A stretch of DNA of 64,000 nt from Saprospiraceae bacterium (GTDB taxonomy: Bacteria; Bacteroidota; Bacteroidia; Chitinophagales; Saprospiraceae): the NCBI GenBank assembly GCA_016713025.1, contig JADJPZ010000004.1, forward strand, positions 3,697,001 to 3,761,000, written 5' to 3'. Within the stretch, counting starts at the first letter, position 1, and every line of letters begins with the position of its first letter. A program made the position numbers and the translations under genes. This document shows, in pieces, positions 18,605 through 29,440 of the stretch. Below the pieces are notes generated by a model. The model searched no databases. It was given only the letters and a program-made list of their open reading frames with translations, and was not told the DNA's origin.

Positions 18605-21600
18605 GTCATTGATTACTATATTTCGAGCAGGAACATTACCTTGATTGAATACTTTTATTCTAAATGTCGCTGTCTCACCAATCATATATGGACCTCTGTT
18701 ATCTACCGTCTTACGCAATGCCAAGTCAAACACTTGTATCTGATTAGGATCATGGTCGTCCTCATCTTGTGGTGCTCCAGGGTTATTAGGATTGTTCGGA
18801 TCACCATTGATCTCATCATCTTGTGGTGTATTCGGTTGTCCTCCCGGATCATTATTGTTATTGCCATCTGGTGTACTATCTATATCTACTGGTGGAGTAG
18901 GTGTAGATGGATCATTGTCATTAGCTGATTCGATCTCTGCCCAGTTGGTCCATGCTTTTCCTACATTAGTGTAACAAGGTATAACTCTGTTATCTAAAGT
19001 AAGCTGAACACTTGCTCCTGCTGCTAGTACACTGCTGTATGTGGTACGTACTTCTCTTGTAGCTGCATTGTATACCCATCCTGCTGCTGTGTTGGCAGGT
19101 GTAGAGATATACTCTAATCCACATGGAAGTGTATCGATAATAACTATATCCTTAGCATCTATATTTCCTTGATTGAAAATAGAAATTCCAAATTGTACAT
19201 TCTGACCATAGCTAAAGCTAGGCAATGCTGTCAATTGCACTTTTCTAAGTGCAAGGTCAAAGACTTTAGGTCCCGCAGGGTCACTATCATCTTCATCATC
19301 ATCACCTGGACTATTCGGATCATTAGGACTTTCGTCCACTACATCATCATTTGGATCACCCGGATTGACTGGATTGTCGTTATTCGGGTTATTATCCGGT
19401 GTGCTGTCTGCATCATCATTATCACGTGGATTTCCACCTGTATCCTCCATTCCGGTGATCTCTGCACCATTAGTATAGACTCGTCCGCCGCCATTGGTTT
19501 GTACTAACTTAAGTCTAAGTCTTACTGTGGTGCTTGCCTCCGGTGCTAATGGGCCAGGAATTATTCTAAATACTGCAGGATATGCTCCTGACCATCCTGC
19601 ATTGATTGCTGGGTCGTAAGTAAATCCTGCTGGTATATAGTCTACCACTTCGATATCCGTCATGGTCACATTTCCTTGATTGAATACATCGATATCAAAG
19701 TCTATGATCTGACCATATTTGTATGGTCCTGCTGTAACCATACGTTTTCTCAACGCTAAGTCAACGATCTCCAATCTTTCAGGATCATGATCATCTTCAT
19801 CATCTCCCGGAGGTAGATTTGGATCCTCTGTCACCTCATCATCGTTTGGAGTATCAGGTTGTCCACCTGGATCATTATTAGGATTGGTATCTGGTGTGCT
19901 ATCTATATCTGTTGGTGGTTCACTTGGATCATCGCTGTCTCCACCTGTAATCTCACCTATGTTTGTCCAAGCACGAGTACTTCCTACTATACATGGTTGT
20001 ACTTGCAGATAGATGTCTATCGTTCTGCTTGCTCCCGGTATCAATGAACCTGGTAAGGTAATGGATGCATTTCCTGTAGTGGCATTGTAGGTCCAACCTA
20101 ATGCGTTGTTACTTGCCGCTACATATTTCATTCCGCATGGTATATAATCTACTAAGTCTATACCGCTAGCCTGAATACTACCCTGATTAAACACTGTGTA
20201 AGTAAACTTAACAATATCTCCATATCTGAATGGTCCTGTTGCTGTCGTTGTCTTTCTTTGTGCTAAATCATATATCTCTATTCCAGCCGGATCGTGATCA
20301 TCTTCGTCTTCATCTGGATTTGGCTTTGGTCCACCACCAGAGATGTTGTTATCATCCGGATCTCCAGGCTCTACATCTCTCTCGTCAGGACGGTCACTAC
20401 CTGGTGTACTGTCCACATCCGGTCTTGGAGTGCCAGTCTCATCCTCCATACTGGTGATTTCTGAATAGTTGATCCAATTTTTCTCACCACCTGTGGTCTG
20501 TCTGACTGTAAGTCTTAATGGCACACAAATAGTATCGCACACTGCAATTGGTCCTGCTACATTGGCCGTTAAATTACTTCCTGAAACCGTCCAAACTCCT
20601 GGTGCATTGTTTGCAGCCACATATTGGAATCCTGCTGGTAAATAATCTATCAAACGTACATCAGTCATGATTTGATTACCTTGATTGACAACACAAACAT
20701 CAAAGTCTAACACTTGGCCATATCTGTATGGGCCAGCTGTCTTCAATGATTTGTATAATGCCATATCAAACACTCTGATCACTGTAGGGTCATGATCGTC
20801 TTCGTCTGTTGCAGCTACATTGCTCTTGAATGGTGCCTGTACTACGCCAAGCTTATTAACTCCTACACCTGTGACTACATTGTCACTTGGTGAATTGACT
20901 GCTCCACCTGCATCATTATTTCTAATAACATCTGGACGGCTATCAATATCTACTGTTGCCAATGGATCCGCACTATTGTCTCTGCTAATCTCTGCATATA
21001 CCAACCATCCATCTTCAGCTTTGGTAGGTACTGCTGTAAGATTAAGAGTATATTGTAACGTTTGCCCTGGTGCCAATACTGCACTTGAAACATAAGTTAC
21101 TGTTCCGTTTCCATTATTTACCCAGCCTGGATTATTGCTTGTACTGAATGTATAGCCCGCAGGTACATATACTGTTACATCAAATCCATTACTTGGTATA
21201 TTACCTTGATTGGTTACAGTGATCGTTTGTACTACATTATCTCCATAGCTGGAAAGAATATCTGTATTATTGACCATAAACAATGCTAAGTCAAATACTT
21301 TTGGCCCGGCAGGGTCATGGTCATCTTCTTCACCTCCTTCATTAGTACTTGTCGTATTGTCATCAGCAGGACCTCCTGGGTACACTGCTCTCTCATCTGG
21401 TCCATCACTACCTGGTCTACTATCTACGTCATCTCTAACTGTACCTGTAAGGTCTTCCATTCTTGTGATTTCACTGTAATTGATCCAGTGATTTCTACCA
21501 CCTGTGGTCATATTGAAATTCAAGAATAAACTTACACACAATGTATCACACAAATCTACTGGTCCTGCTATGGTCCTTACTAGATTACTTCCTGAGACAG

Positions 21601-24600
21601 CCCATCCTGCATTGCCTGCATTTCCTGCTGCAAATGTGTAACCCGTTGGCAGGTAATCTGTAATCTGAACATTTTGCATGACTGAATTACCTTGATTCAC
21701 TACACATACTCTGAATTCGTGTACATCTCCATACTGGTATGGCGCAGTAGTAACCAATTGCTTGTACAATGCCATATCAAATACTCTGATCGTCGTAGGA
21801 TCATGATCATCTTCATCTGTAGCAGCTGTGGTGCTTCCAAATGTTCCTGTCATGTTTCCGTTTCTATCTCTACCTATTCCGGTAAGTACATCATCTGAAG
21901 TGGTACCAACAGCACCGCCTGAGTCATTTGTTCTATTATTGTCTGGTCTACTATCGATATCTTGGGTTACCGCAGAATAAACACTGTTGTCTCTGCTGAT
22001 TTCAGCATAAACCAACCAGCCATTTACGTCTGTCTTGGTAGGTCTTGCTGTAAGATTCAATGTGTAATTGACCGTCTCACCTGGTGTCAGAACTTCTGGT
22101 GATACATAAGTCACTGTACCATTTCCATTGTTTACCCAACCTGGATTATTAGAAGTACTAAATGTATATCCTGAAGGCACATGTACAGTTACATCGAATC
22201 CATTGGAAGTGATGCTTCCTTGATTAGTTACAGTGATCGTATGTACTACATTGTCTCCATAATTGGCAAGGATATCTGTATCGTCCACAATCATCAATGC
22301 TAAGTCAAAGATTTCAATACCCGCTGGGTCGTGGTCATCTTCTTCTCCACCTTTATCCATACTGGTGATATTATCATCCGCTGGGAATCCTGGTTCTACT
22401 GCATTTTCTGCAGGTCCATTACTTGCTGGATTACTATCAATATCCCAATTGTTTCTCGGTGCTAAGTCATCGTTGTAAGTATCAGTGATTTCAGCATAAT
22501 TGATCCAATGTTTTTCACCACCGGTTGTTTGCTGTATTCTCAGTCTGATACTGATCATCTGACTTGTTGCTGGTGCTAATGGACCTGTAAGTATATATGT
22601 TGCATTAGATCCTGCTGCTGTCCAACCCGGGTTATCTCCTGCGCTGAATGTATATCCTGCTGGTATATAATCTGTTATACGTGTATTACGCATTGGCTCA
22701 TTTCCTTGGTTGAATACCTCAATGTTGAACTGAAGTAAGTCACCATAAGCGTATGGTCCTGCTGTCACTAAAGTCTTTCTTAATGCAAGATCTATAATCT
22801 CGATTCGCTCTGGATCATGATCATCCTCATCTGTGGAAGGTGCTCCGTCACCTGGTGTGCCCGTACCATTACCATCTACAAAATCATCTGCAGGACTATC
22901 AGGCTGTCCACCTGGATCGTTAGTCGGACTAGTATCTGGATCACTATCCACATCCTGATTTCCTACATTATTTCCAGAAAGATCTTCAAACTGATATACT
23001 TCTGCATAATTATCCCATCCGGTTGTAAAGTTTGTTGTCGGTTGTACTTGTAAATAAATACTTACCGTGGTACTTTGACCTGGCTGTAATGTCAATGGTA
23101 TAGTTGTAGTGGCACTATTTGGTCCAAAAGTCCAAGTAGGGAAATTTGCACCTAAAGCTGAACCAGTAAAACCTGTAGGAATATAATCAACTACTCTAAC
23201 GTTTCTAACCGGAAGATTACCTTGATTCAATACTTCTATATCAAACTTCACGACCTGTCCATAACTGAATGGTCCTACTGCAGTCGTAGTTTTTCTAAGT
23301 GCTACGTCGTAGAAAGCAGGTCCTGCCGGATCATGATCATCTTCATCTTGCCCTACTGTCGGTCCACCGCCATTGATATTATTATCATCAGGGCTTCCTG
23401 GTGTCACTGTATTTTCAGTAGGTGTATTGCTACCTGGGGTACTGTCTGCATCTACAGGCGGCGTATTTGAAGGATTTTGGTCATTGTCTGCAGAACCAAT
23501 CTCCGCATAGTTGATCCAATCTCTTGTACCACCATCTGTCATACTGTAGGTTAATGAAATCTGTACAGTAGTACTTAAACCTGGAGCCAAAGGTCCTGCT
23601 ATAGTACGCGTTGCAGTACTTCCCGCTAAAGTCCATCCTGCATTCAATGCACCATTGAAAGTATATCCTACTGGTATATAGTCATTTACAACTATATTGT
23701 ATGCATCTACATTTCCTTGGTTAAATACTTCGATGTTATATACATGTTGTTGTCCATAAGTATATGGTGCTGTAGTAACCAATGTCTTACGTAATGCAAG
23801 ATCAAATACTGGTATAAATTCAGGATCGTGATCGTCTTCGTCAGTAGCTGCGGTACCACCACCTACTGGTCCAGTACCATTACCACCTATAAAGTCATCT
23901 GCTGGACTTTCTGGCTGTCCACCAGCATCGTTTGTATTATTGCTATCCGGATCACTATCGATATCTTGATTGCCAATATTAGTTCCTGCTTCATCTTCCA
24001 TTGCTCTGACCTCAGCGTAGTTGGTCCATGCATTAGGCTGTGCACATGCTTGAGCTCTAAGATCGATTCTGATCGTTTTTGATAGACCAGGTGCTAATGA
24101 ACCCGCACACATCGTTGTTGCTTGCATTCCACTCACTGTCCATGGTTGACTGCCATTCACGTATGTAAAGCCGCATGGAATATAATCCACCACATCAATG
24201 TCATATAATGTTACATTACCTTGATTGGTCAGCTCCACATTGAAACTCACCACATCTCCATATCTGTAAGGAGCAGGTGTAACTGTTGTCTTTCTTAAAG
24301 CGATATCCACGATTCTAGGTCTTGCTCCATCATGATCATCTTCGTCAGTTAAAGGATTATTTCCACCTACAGTACCAGTACCATTACCTAATACTGCATC
24401 ATCAGCTGGTGTACCTATGGCACCACCACGGTCATTAGTTGAATTTCCATCAGGTGTACTATCTGCATCAGTGACAGGGTTTCCGCTACCATCAGTTGCA
24501 GTTGTGATTTCTGCAAAGTTATCCCAAGCTGTTAAGCCAGATGACATTTCTAAAGTTAAAACAATAGAAATGGTTGTAGAAGCACCTGCAGCCAATGAAC

Positions 24601-27600
24601 CTGGAATAGTTCTAGTTACAGTTGGTGCAGCACCACTCCAATCAGGATTAGCAGCTCCAGAGAAGCTATAACCTGCTGGTATGTAGTCACTCACGACTAT
24701 ATTACTTGCCGTAGTATTACCCTGGTTGATTACTTCAATATTGAAGGTCAAAGGCTGACCATAAGTATGTGGTCCGGCTGTTGCCAAAGTTTTCCTTAAA
24801 GCTAAGTCAAATACTTGAATCAACTCAGGATCATGATCATCTTCATCAGTAGATGTAGCAGCATCGCCTGGTGCTCCACCAGTGGCTTTACCATTACCAT
24901 CTACAAAGTCATCATTAGCACTATCTGGAGAGCCTCCATCATCATTACCATTGGTATTGTCAGGTGTACTGTCTATATCAGCTCCATTCAGGCTATTTCC
25001 TTGTGTATCTTCCATGTTTCTAACCTCAGCATAGTTTAGCCATGCATTTGGTGTTGCACAAGGTTTTACTCGTAAATCGATTCTTATCGTTGTCGATGCC
25101 CCTGGATTAAGCACCCCTGCAATATTAGTTTGTGCTTGAGTACCATTTAATGTCCAAGTTTGGCTTCCACCAACATATTCAAATCCACATGGTATATAAT
25201 CCACTACATCAATGTCTGTAAGGGCTACATTACCTTGATTGATCACTTCCACATTGAAGCTTACAACATCTCCGTATCTGTAAGGGCCAGGTGTAGCCGT
25301 TGTTTTTCTAAGTGCGATGTCTACTATTCTTGGCGCAGCCGGGTCATGATCATCCTCATCCTCATCAGGATTGGCATTAGGACCACCACCTAATATGTTG
25401 TTATCATCCGGATCACCAGGTTGAACTGGGTTATCATTATTTTGAATTCCATCAGCCACACTATCAGCATCATCACCTCTATTGTTCCCTCTATCATCTT
25501 GGGCAGATGTCACTTCAGCATAGTTATTCCACGCTGAACCGCCGGCTCCATTTTGTTGAAGAGTTAAAACTAATGGTATTGACACACTTGCTCCTGGAGC
25601 TATAGGTCCAGATATTGTTCTGGTAGCTACTGTTGGACCACCTGTCCATAAATTATTGTCTGCAAAGGTATATCCTGCAGGTATATAATCACTTACTATG
25701 ATATTGGTCGCAGTAACATTTCCTTGGTTATGTACTTCTACATTGAAAGTCAAGGCTTGTCCCCAAGTATAAGGTGCTGCTGTAGTTAATACCTTCCTCA
25801 GTGCCAAGTCGAATACTTCTATCTTTACAGGATCGTGGTCATCCTCGTCACTATTTTCATTATTGATGGTGTCATCAGTTCCACTAATTACTCCTCCAAA
25901 ATCAGGAACGCCACCAGGATCATTACCATTGGTACCATCTGGTGTGCTATCTATATCTGTAGGTAAGGTTGAAGTAGCAGGATCTGTGTCATCAGCTCTT
26001 GAAATTTCTGCAAAATTTGTCCATGCATTGTTCAAGTTAGTGTAACACTCCCTGACAATAAGGTCTATCGTCATTGTGGTCGACTGACCAGGATTAAGAG
26101 TACCTGTAAATGTTCTAGTCACTTGGCTTCCGGATAAAGTCCAACCTGCATTTGCTGCTGATGCCACAAACTCTAATCCACAAGGAAGATAATCAGTAAC
26201 TTGGATATTCGTTGCAGGAATATTACCTTGATTGAACACCTCGATCTGATACATTACTGCTTGACCATAACTATAGCTAGGAGTAGCTGTCAATTTCGTC
26301 TTGCGAAGGGCTAAGTCAAAGATTTTCGGCCCAGCTGGGTCATGATCATCTTGACTGCCTACACCAGTATCTGTCGTACTTGCAGTATCATTATCTCCCG
26401 GGCCGTCAGGTAAAATGTTATTCTCATTTGTACCATTGCTACCTGGTGTACTATCAGCATCAACAGCTGGATTTCCAGCCCCGTCTTCTGCAGATGCTAT
26501 TTCCGAATAATTTACCCAAGATTTATTAGTAGTTGTTGTCGTGATTCTGGTCAATACCAAATCTAGGTTCAACGTCATACTTGCACCTGGAGCTAAAGGT
26601 CCTGCTATGGTACGAGTAATCGTAGGAGCACTGCCCGTCCAACCATTATTTGATGCAAAAGTATAACCAGCTGGTATATAATCATTTACAACTATATCCG
26701 TCGCTGTTACATTTCCTTGATTAAATACGGTAATGGTAAAATTGTGCGTCTGTCCATAAGTATATGGTGCCGCTGTATTTAATACTTTGGTCAATGCTAA
26801 ATCAAAAACAGGCACTAATTCTGGGTCATGGTCATCCTCATCTGTAGCGGCTACACCACTTCCAGGAGTTCCCGTACCATTACCATTGATGAAGTCATCT
26901 GCTGGTGAATCTGCTTGACCTCCTGAGTCATTTCCATTTGTATTGTCAGCATCGCTATCGATATCTGCTGTACTTACGTTGGTTCCAGATGTGTTTTCCA
27001 TGTAACTTACTTCTGCATAATTTAAATATGCGTTTGGAGTTGAACATGGTTGCAATTTAAGTGTAATCGTTAGATTTACGCTCGCTCCAGAAGCCAATGG
27101 TCCAGCTATTCTTGTCACTGCATTAGATCCAGCTACAGCCCAAACCTGACTACCACTTACATAAGTAAATCCACATGGTATATAATCTGTTACATCTATG
27201 TTCTGTAACGCTACACTACCTTGATTGGTCACCGCTATATTGAAAGTGATATCCTGACCATAGCTGTATGGACCTGCTGTAACTGTTGTTTTTGCTAATG
27301 CAATATCTATTATTTGAGGCCCTGCTGGGTCACTATCATCCTCATCTTCATTTTGACTTGGACCATTGCCATCAACATTATTGTCATCAGGATCTCCTGG
27401 ATTGACTGGATTATCATTACCTACTATAGCATCTGGTGTACTATCCGCATCTGTACCTCCCGTAGCTGCAGATATTTCTGCTCGGTTGACCCAGTTTGGT
27501 GGTGTACCTGATGCTGGTGTGATAAATGTAAGTTGTAACGGAACTACTATACTTGCTCCAGCGGCTAAGCTTGGTATGGTATTGGTAATCGTAGGATGTG

Positions 27601-29440
27601 ATCCAGTCCAACCATTATTAGCTGCAAATGTATATCCATTTGGTATATAATCTGTAACTACAACATTGGTTGCACCTACATTTCCTTGGTTATACACTGT
27701 AATATTGAAGGTCAATAACTGTCCATTTGTGTATGGACCTGCTGTAACCAATTCCTTTTTCAGTGCAAGGTCGAATACATTTACCAATGCTGGATCCTGG
27801 TCGTCTTCATCTGTAGCTGCAGTACCACTATTTGGTGCACCTGTACCATTACCATTTAAATGATTATCCGCTGGGCTTCCTGCTAATCCTCCAGCATCAT
27901 TATTTGGACTTTGATCTGGATCACTATCTATATCAAACTGACCAATAGCATTACCACCCACATCTGTAAATGAACTGATTTCGGCTACGTTCAACCAAGC
28001 ATTTGCTGTTGCACTTGGTTGTAGGGACAACACTAAATCTACCGTCGTACTACCTCCCGGTGTCAATGGACCTGGAATAGTTCTGGTGATTAATGGTGCT
28101 GAACCAGCCCATCCATTATTTGAACTAAAAGCAAATCCAGCAGGTACATAATCAGATACCATTATATTGGTTGCTGTTTCATTACCTTGGTTTGCTACTG
28201 TTATTCTAAATGTTATATTTTGACCATAGGTGTATGGCCCAGGTGTTATGATCTCTTTGATCAAGGCTAAGTCCACGATGCGAACAGTTGCCGGATCATG
28301 ATCATCCTCATCAGATATTGGATCCGTTCCACCTGGTGTACCTGTTCCATCACCAGTGAGCACATTATCACTTGGGGTTCCAACTGCTCCACCTGCATCA
28401 TCTGATGGACTGTCGTTTGGAGTGCTATCGACATCATTTGTACGCCCTCTTGAGTCTGTACCGGCAGTGATTTCTGCAATATTAAGTACATTGGTAGGAT
28501 TAACTGTACTATTTACTACCATATCTATAGGTATCGTCACACATGATCCTGCTGGCAATCCTCCTGCTGGTAAACCCATACCGGGCGTGAGTGTTCTGAC
28601 TGCATTGGCTCCAGAAGCTGTCCAACCATTGTTGGCAGTAAACGTAAATCCAGTTGGCACATAGTCAATCAAACTCACACTTGTTGCAGGGTCTGTACCC
28701 TGATTGCATATCTGGATATTGAAAGTAATGGTTTGTCCAATACTAACAGGTAAATTATCACTCTTTTGCTTTATCAGAGCCAAATCTAGATATCCGCAAT
28801 CTCGTGTCTGTACCGTAATAGGACAACACAAGCTGACTAAACATCCCGTTCCGTCAGTAGCTGTGTATCTAAATACTTCTGATCCGTCAGACATTCCAGG
28901 TGTTGTAGTAGAGACAACTAATTGTCCCGACCCAACATTGACATTGGCAGCATTGAACCATTGCACATTTGTCAATCCGCCAGGTGCAGTAAGCGTTATG
29001 GTTTGTGGTCCCGGATTTCCAGGCGTATCACAAATAAACTGTACAGGTGTAGAACATCCTGCGCTACAACTTGCCTGAGGACCAACTACCACTGTACGTT
29101 GACATGACAAATCAGTTTTGTCAGTAATTGTAAGTGTGTAGCTTTGACCACTGCCTGCAGTGCCATTGCCCAGCACCACGGCAAATGCCGACCCATACGT
29201 CCCTTGTTGTGGTGTCACTGTAGTACCTCCGCTGACATCTATCCAAAATCCTTGCGTACTACCCGACGTAGCCGCGACATTTAGATTGAATTGGATAGCA
29301 TCATCTGACGGCGAGTCTGTTCCCTGATTTTGACAAGAAACAACACTTGCAGTGGCAGATGTGATACTACACTGACTCCAAAGATTTTGTGCTCCAGTAA
29401 GGAAGAGCAACATTATAAAAGTCTGTAAAATACTTTTCAT
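18602..29440 (-). CDS. Giant secreted DUF11-repeat surface protein (N-terminal 3,612 residues)
   Basis: The start is the ATG at 29440, immediately before a signal peptide (MKSILQTFIMLLFLTGAQNL); upstream in-frame codons add an implausible leader. After an N-terminal cysteine-rich region (about residues 25-215) come 21 DUF11 repeats of about 165 residues, each opening with D-L/I-A-L-x-K and containing FNQGN, a DYIPAGYTF-like turn and an NYAEI strand. Repeats are joined by acidic linkers such as DIDSTPDNTNGNDDGG and DEDDHDPE. DUF11 domains build long immunoglobulin-like stalks; the Asp-rich linkers look like calcium sites. The protein probably forms a long filament on the cell surface for adhesion or gliding-type motility, exported by the T9SS. 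The frame ends in TAG inside repeat 21 at a conserved Tyr position; the rest of the protein continues in frame below. Confidence 0.88.
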   Translation of the reverse strand: MKSILQTFIMLLFLTGAQNLWSQCSITSATASVVSCQNQGTDSPSDDAIQFNLNVAATSGSTQGFWIDVSGGTTVTPQQGTYGSAFAVVLGNGTAGSGQSYTLTITDKTDLSCQRTVVVGPQASCSAGCSTPVQFICDTPGNPGPQTITLTAPGGLTNVQWFNAANVNVGSGQLVVSTTTPGMSDGSEVFRYTATDGTGCLVSLCCPITVQTRDCGYLDLALIKQKSDNLPVSIGQTITFNIQICNQGTDPATSVSLIDYVPTGFTFTANNGWTASGANAVRTLTPGMGLPAGGLPAGSCVTIPIDMVVNSTVNPTNVLNIAEITAGTDSRGRTNDVDSTPNDSPSDDAGGAVGTPSDNVLTGDGTGTPGGTDPISDEDDHDPATVRIVDLALIKEIITPGPYTYGQNITFRITVANQGNETATNIMVSDYVPAGFAFSSNNGWAGSAPLITRTIPGPLTPGGSTTVDLVLSLQPSATANAWLNVAEISSFTDVGGNAIGQFDIDSDPDQSPNNDAGGLAGSPADNHLNGNGTGAPNSGTAATDEDDQDPALVNVFDLALKKELVTAGPYTNGQLLTFNITVYNQGNVGATNVVVTDYIPNGYTFAANNGWTGSHPTITNTIPSLAAGASIVVPLQLTFITPASGTPPNWVNRAEISAATGGTDADSTPDAIVGNDNPVNPGDPDDNNVDGNGPSQNEDEDDSDPAGPQIIDIALAKTTVTAGPYSYGQDITFNIAVTNQGSVALQNIDVTDYIPCGFTYVSGSQVWAVAGSNAVTRIAGPLASGASVNLTITLKLQPCSTPNAYLNYAEVSYMENTSGTNVSTADIDSDADNTNGNDSGGQADSPADDFINGNGTGTPGSGVAATDEDDHDPELVPVFDLALTKVLNTAAPYTYGQTHNFTITVFNQGNVTATDIVVNDYIPAGYTFASNNGWTGSAPTITRTIAGPLAPGASMTLNLDLVLTRITTTTTNKSWVNYSEIASAEDGAGNPAVDADSTPGSNGTNENNILPDGPGDNDTASTTDTGVGSQDDHDPAGPKIFDLALRKTKLTATPSYSYGQAVMYQIEVFNQGNIPATNIQVTDYLPCGLEFVASAANAGWTLSGSQVTRTFTGTLNPGQSTTMTIDLIVRECYTNLNNAWTNFAEISRADDTDPATSTLPTDIDSTPDGTNGNDPGGVPDFGGVISGTDDTINNENSDEDDHDPVKIEVFDLALRKVLTTAAPYTWGQALTFNVEVHNQGNVTATNIIVSDYIPAGYTFADNNLWTGGPTVATRTISGPIAPGASVSIPLVLTLQQNGAGGSAWNNYAEVTSAQDDRGNNRGDDADSVADGIQNNDNPVQPGDPDDNNILGGGPNANPDEDEDDHDPAAPRIVDIALRKTTATPGPYRYGDVVSFNVEVINQGNVALTDIDVVDYIPCGFEYVGGSQTWTLNGTQAQTNIAGVLNPGASTTIRIDLRVKPCATPNAWLNYAEVRNMEDTQGNSLNGADIDSTPDNTNGNDDGGSPDSANDDFVDGNGKATGGAPGDAATSTDEDDHDPELIQVFDLALRKTLATAGPHTYGQPLTFNIEVINQGNTTASNIVVSDYIPAGYSFSGAANPDWSGAAPTVTRTIPGSLAAGASTTISIVLTLEMSSGLTAWDNFAEITTATDGSGNPVTDADSTPDGNSTNDRGGAIGTPADDAVLGNGTGTVGGNNPLTDEDDHDGARPRIVDIALRKTTVTPAPYRYGDVVSFNVELTNQGNVTLYDIDVVDYIPCGFTYVNGSQPWTVSGMQATTMCAGSLAPGLSKTIRIDLRAQACAQPNAWTNYAEVRAMEDEAGTNIGNQDIDSDPDSNNTNDAGGQPESPADDFIGGNGTGPVGGGTAATDEDDHDPEFIPVFDLALRKTLVTTAPYTYGQQHVYNIEVFNQGNVDAYNIVVNDYIPVGYTFNGALNAGWTLAGSTATRTIAGPLAPGLSTTVQISLTYSMTDGGTRDWINYAEIGSADNDQNPSNTPPVDADSTPGSNTPTENTVTPGSPDDNNINGGGPTVGQDEDDHDPAGPAFYDVALRKTTTAVGPFSYGQVVKFDIEVLNQGNLPVRNVRVVDYIPTGFTGSALGANFPTWTFGPNSATTTIPLTLQPGQSTTVSIYLQVQPTTNFTTGWDNYAEVYQFEDLSGNNVGNQDVDSDPDTSPTNDPGGQPDSPADDFVDGNGTGTPGDGAPSTDEDDHDPERIEIIDLALRKTLVTAGPYAYGDLLQFNIEVFNQGNEPMRNTRITDYIPAGYTFSAGDNPGWTAAGSNATYILTGPLAPATSQMISIRLRIQQTTGGEKHWINYAEITDTYNDDLAPRNNWDIDSNPASNGPAENAVEPGFPADDNITSMDKGGEEDDHDPAGIEIFDLALMIVDDTDILANYGDNVVHTITVTNQGSITSNGFDVTVHVPSGYTFSTSNNPGWVNNGNGTVTYVSPEVLTPGETVNYTLNLTARPTKTDVNGWLVYAEISRDNSVYSAVTQDIDSRPDNNRTNDSGGAVGTTSDDVLTGIGRDRNGNMTGTFGSTTAATDEDDHDPTTIRVFDMALYKQLVTTAPYQYGDVHEFRVCVVNQGNSVMQNVQITDYLPTGYTFAAGNAGNAGWAVSGSNLVRTIAGPVDLCDTLCVSLFLNFNMTTGGRNHWINYSEITRMEDLTGTVRDDVDSRPGSDGPDERAVYPGGPADDNTTSTNEGGEEDDHDPAGPKVFDLALFMVNNTDILSSYGDNVVQTITVTNQGNIPSNGFDVTVYVPAGYTFSTSNNPGWVNNGNGTVTYVSSAVLAPGQTLQYTLNLTAVPTKAEDGWLVYAEISRDNSADPLATVDIDSRPDVIRNNDAGGAVNSPSDNVVTGVGVNKLGVVQAPFKSNVAATDEDDHDPTVIRVFDMALYKSLKTAGPYRYGQVLDFDVCVVNQGNQIMTDVRLIDYLPAGFQYVAANNAPGVWTVSGSNLTANVAGPIAVCDTICVPLRLTVRQTTGGEKNWINYSEITSMEDETGTPRPDVDSTPGSDRPDERDVEPGDPDDNNISGGGPKPNPDEDEDDHDPAGIEIYDLAQRKTTTATGPFRYGDIVKFTYTVFNQGSIQASGIDLVDYIPCGMKYVAASNNALGWTYNATTGNASITLPGSLIPGASRTIDIYLQVQPCIVGSTRAWTNIGEITGGDSDDPSEPPTDIDSTPDTNPNNDPGGQPDTPNDDEVTEDPNLPPGDDEDDHDPERLEIVDLALRKRMVTAGPYKYGQIIDFDIDVFNQGNVTMTDIEVVDYIPAGFTYDPAINAGWSGAYPAVFRIIPGPLAPEASTTVRLRLKLVQTNGGGRVYTNGAEITGMEDTGGNPRDNDDADSTPDNNPNNDNPVNPGDPNDDVVDESPNDPNSPGDDDEDDSDPAGPKVFDLALRKVQLTALPSFSYGQNVQFGISIFNQGNIDAKDIVIIDTLPCGLEYISTPANTAAGWVYNAATREVRTTYSSVLAAGASVQLTLDNRVIPCYTNVGKAWTNWAEIESANDNDPSTPTPPVDIDSTPDGNNNNDPGGQPNTPQDDEINGDPNNPNNPGAPQDEDDHDPNQIQVFDLALRKTVDNRGPYMIGETATFRIKVFNQGNVPARNIVIND
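18605..28796 (-). repeat. Tandem array of 21 DUF11-encoding repeats (~500 bp each)
   Basis: Repeat units begin near 28.79, 28.27, 27.77, 27.29, 26.81, 26.31, 25.82, 25.32, 24.82, 24.31, 23.81, 23.30, 22.79, 22.30, 21.78, 21.29, 20.77, 20.26, 19.77, 19.26 and 18.72 kb. From unit 4 on, two subtypes alternate: a Cys-containing type (DYIPCGF...PCxxPNAW) and a Cys-free type (DYIPAGYTF). This shows growth by duplication of two-unit blocks. Confidence 0.9.

Noticed and set aside
16217..29440. Two separate adjacent surface-protein genes
   Set aside because: Both halves are in one frame, the second has no signal peptide and starts in the middle of a repeat, and the first lacks a sorting tail; they form one gene with an internal TAG.
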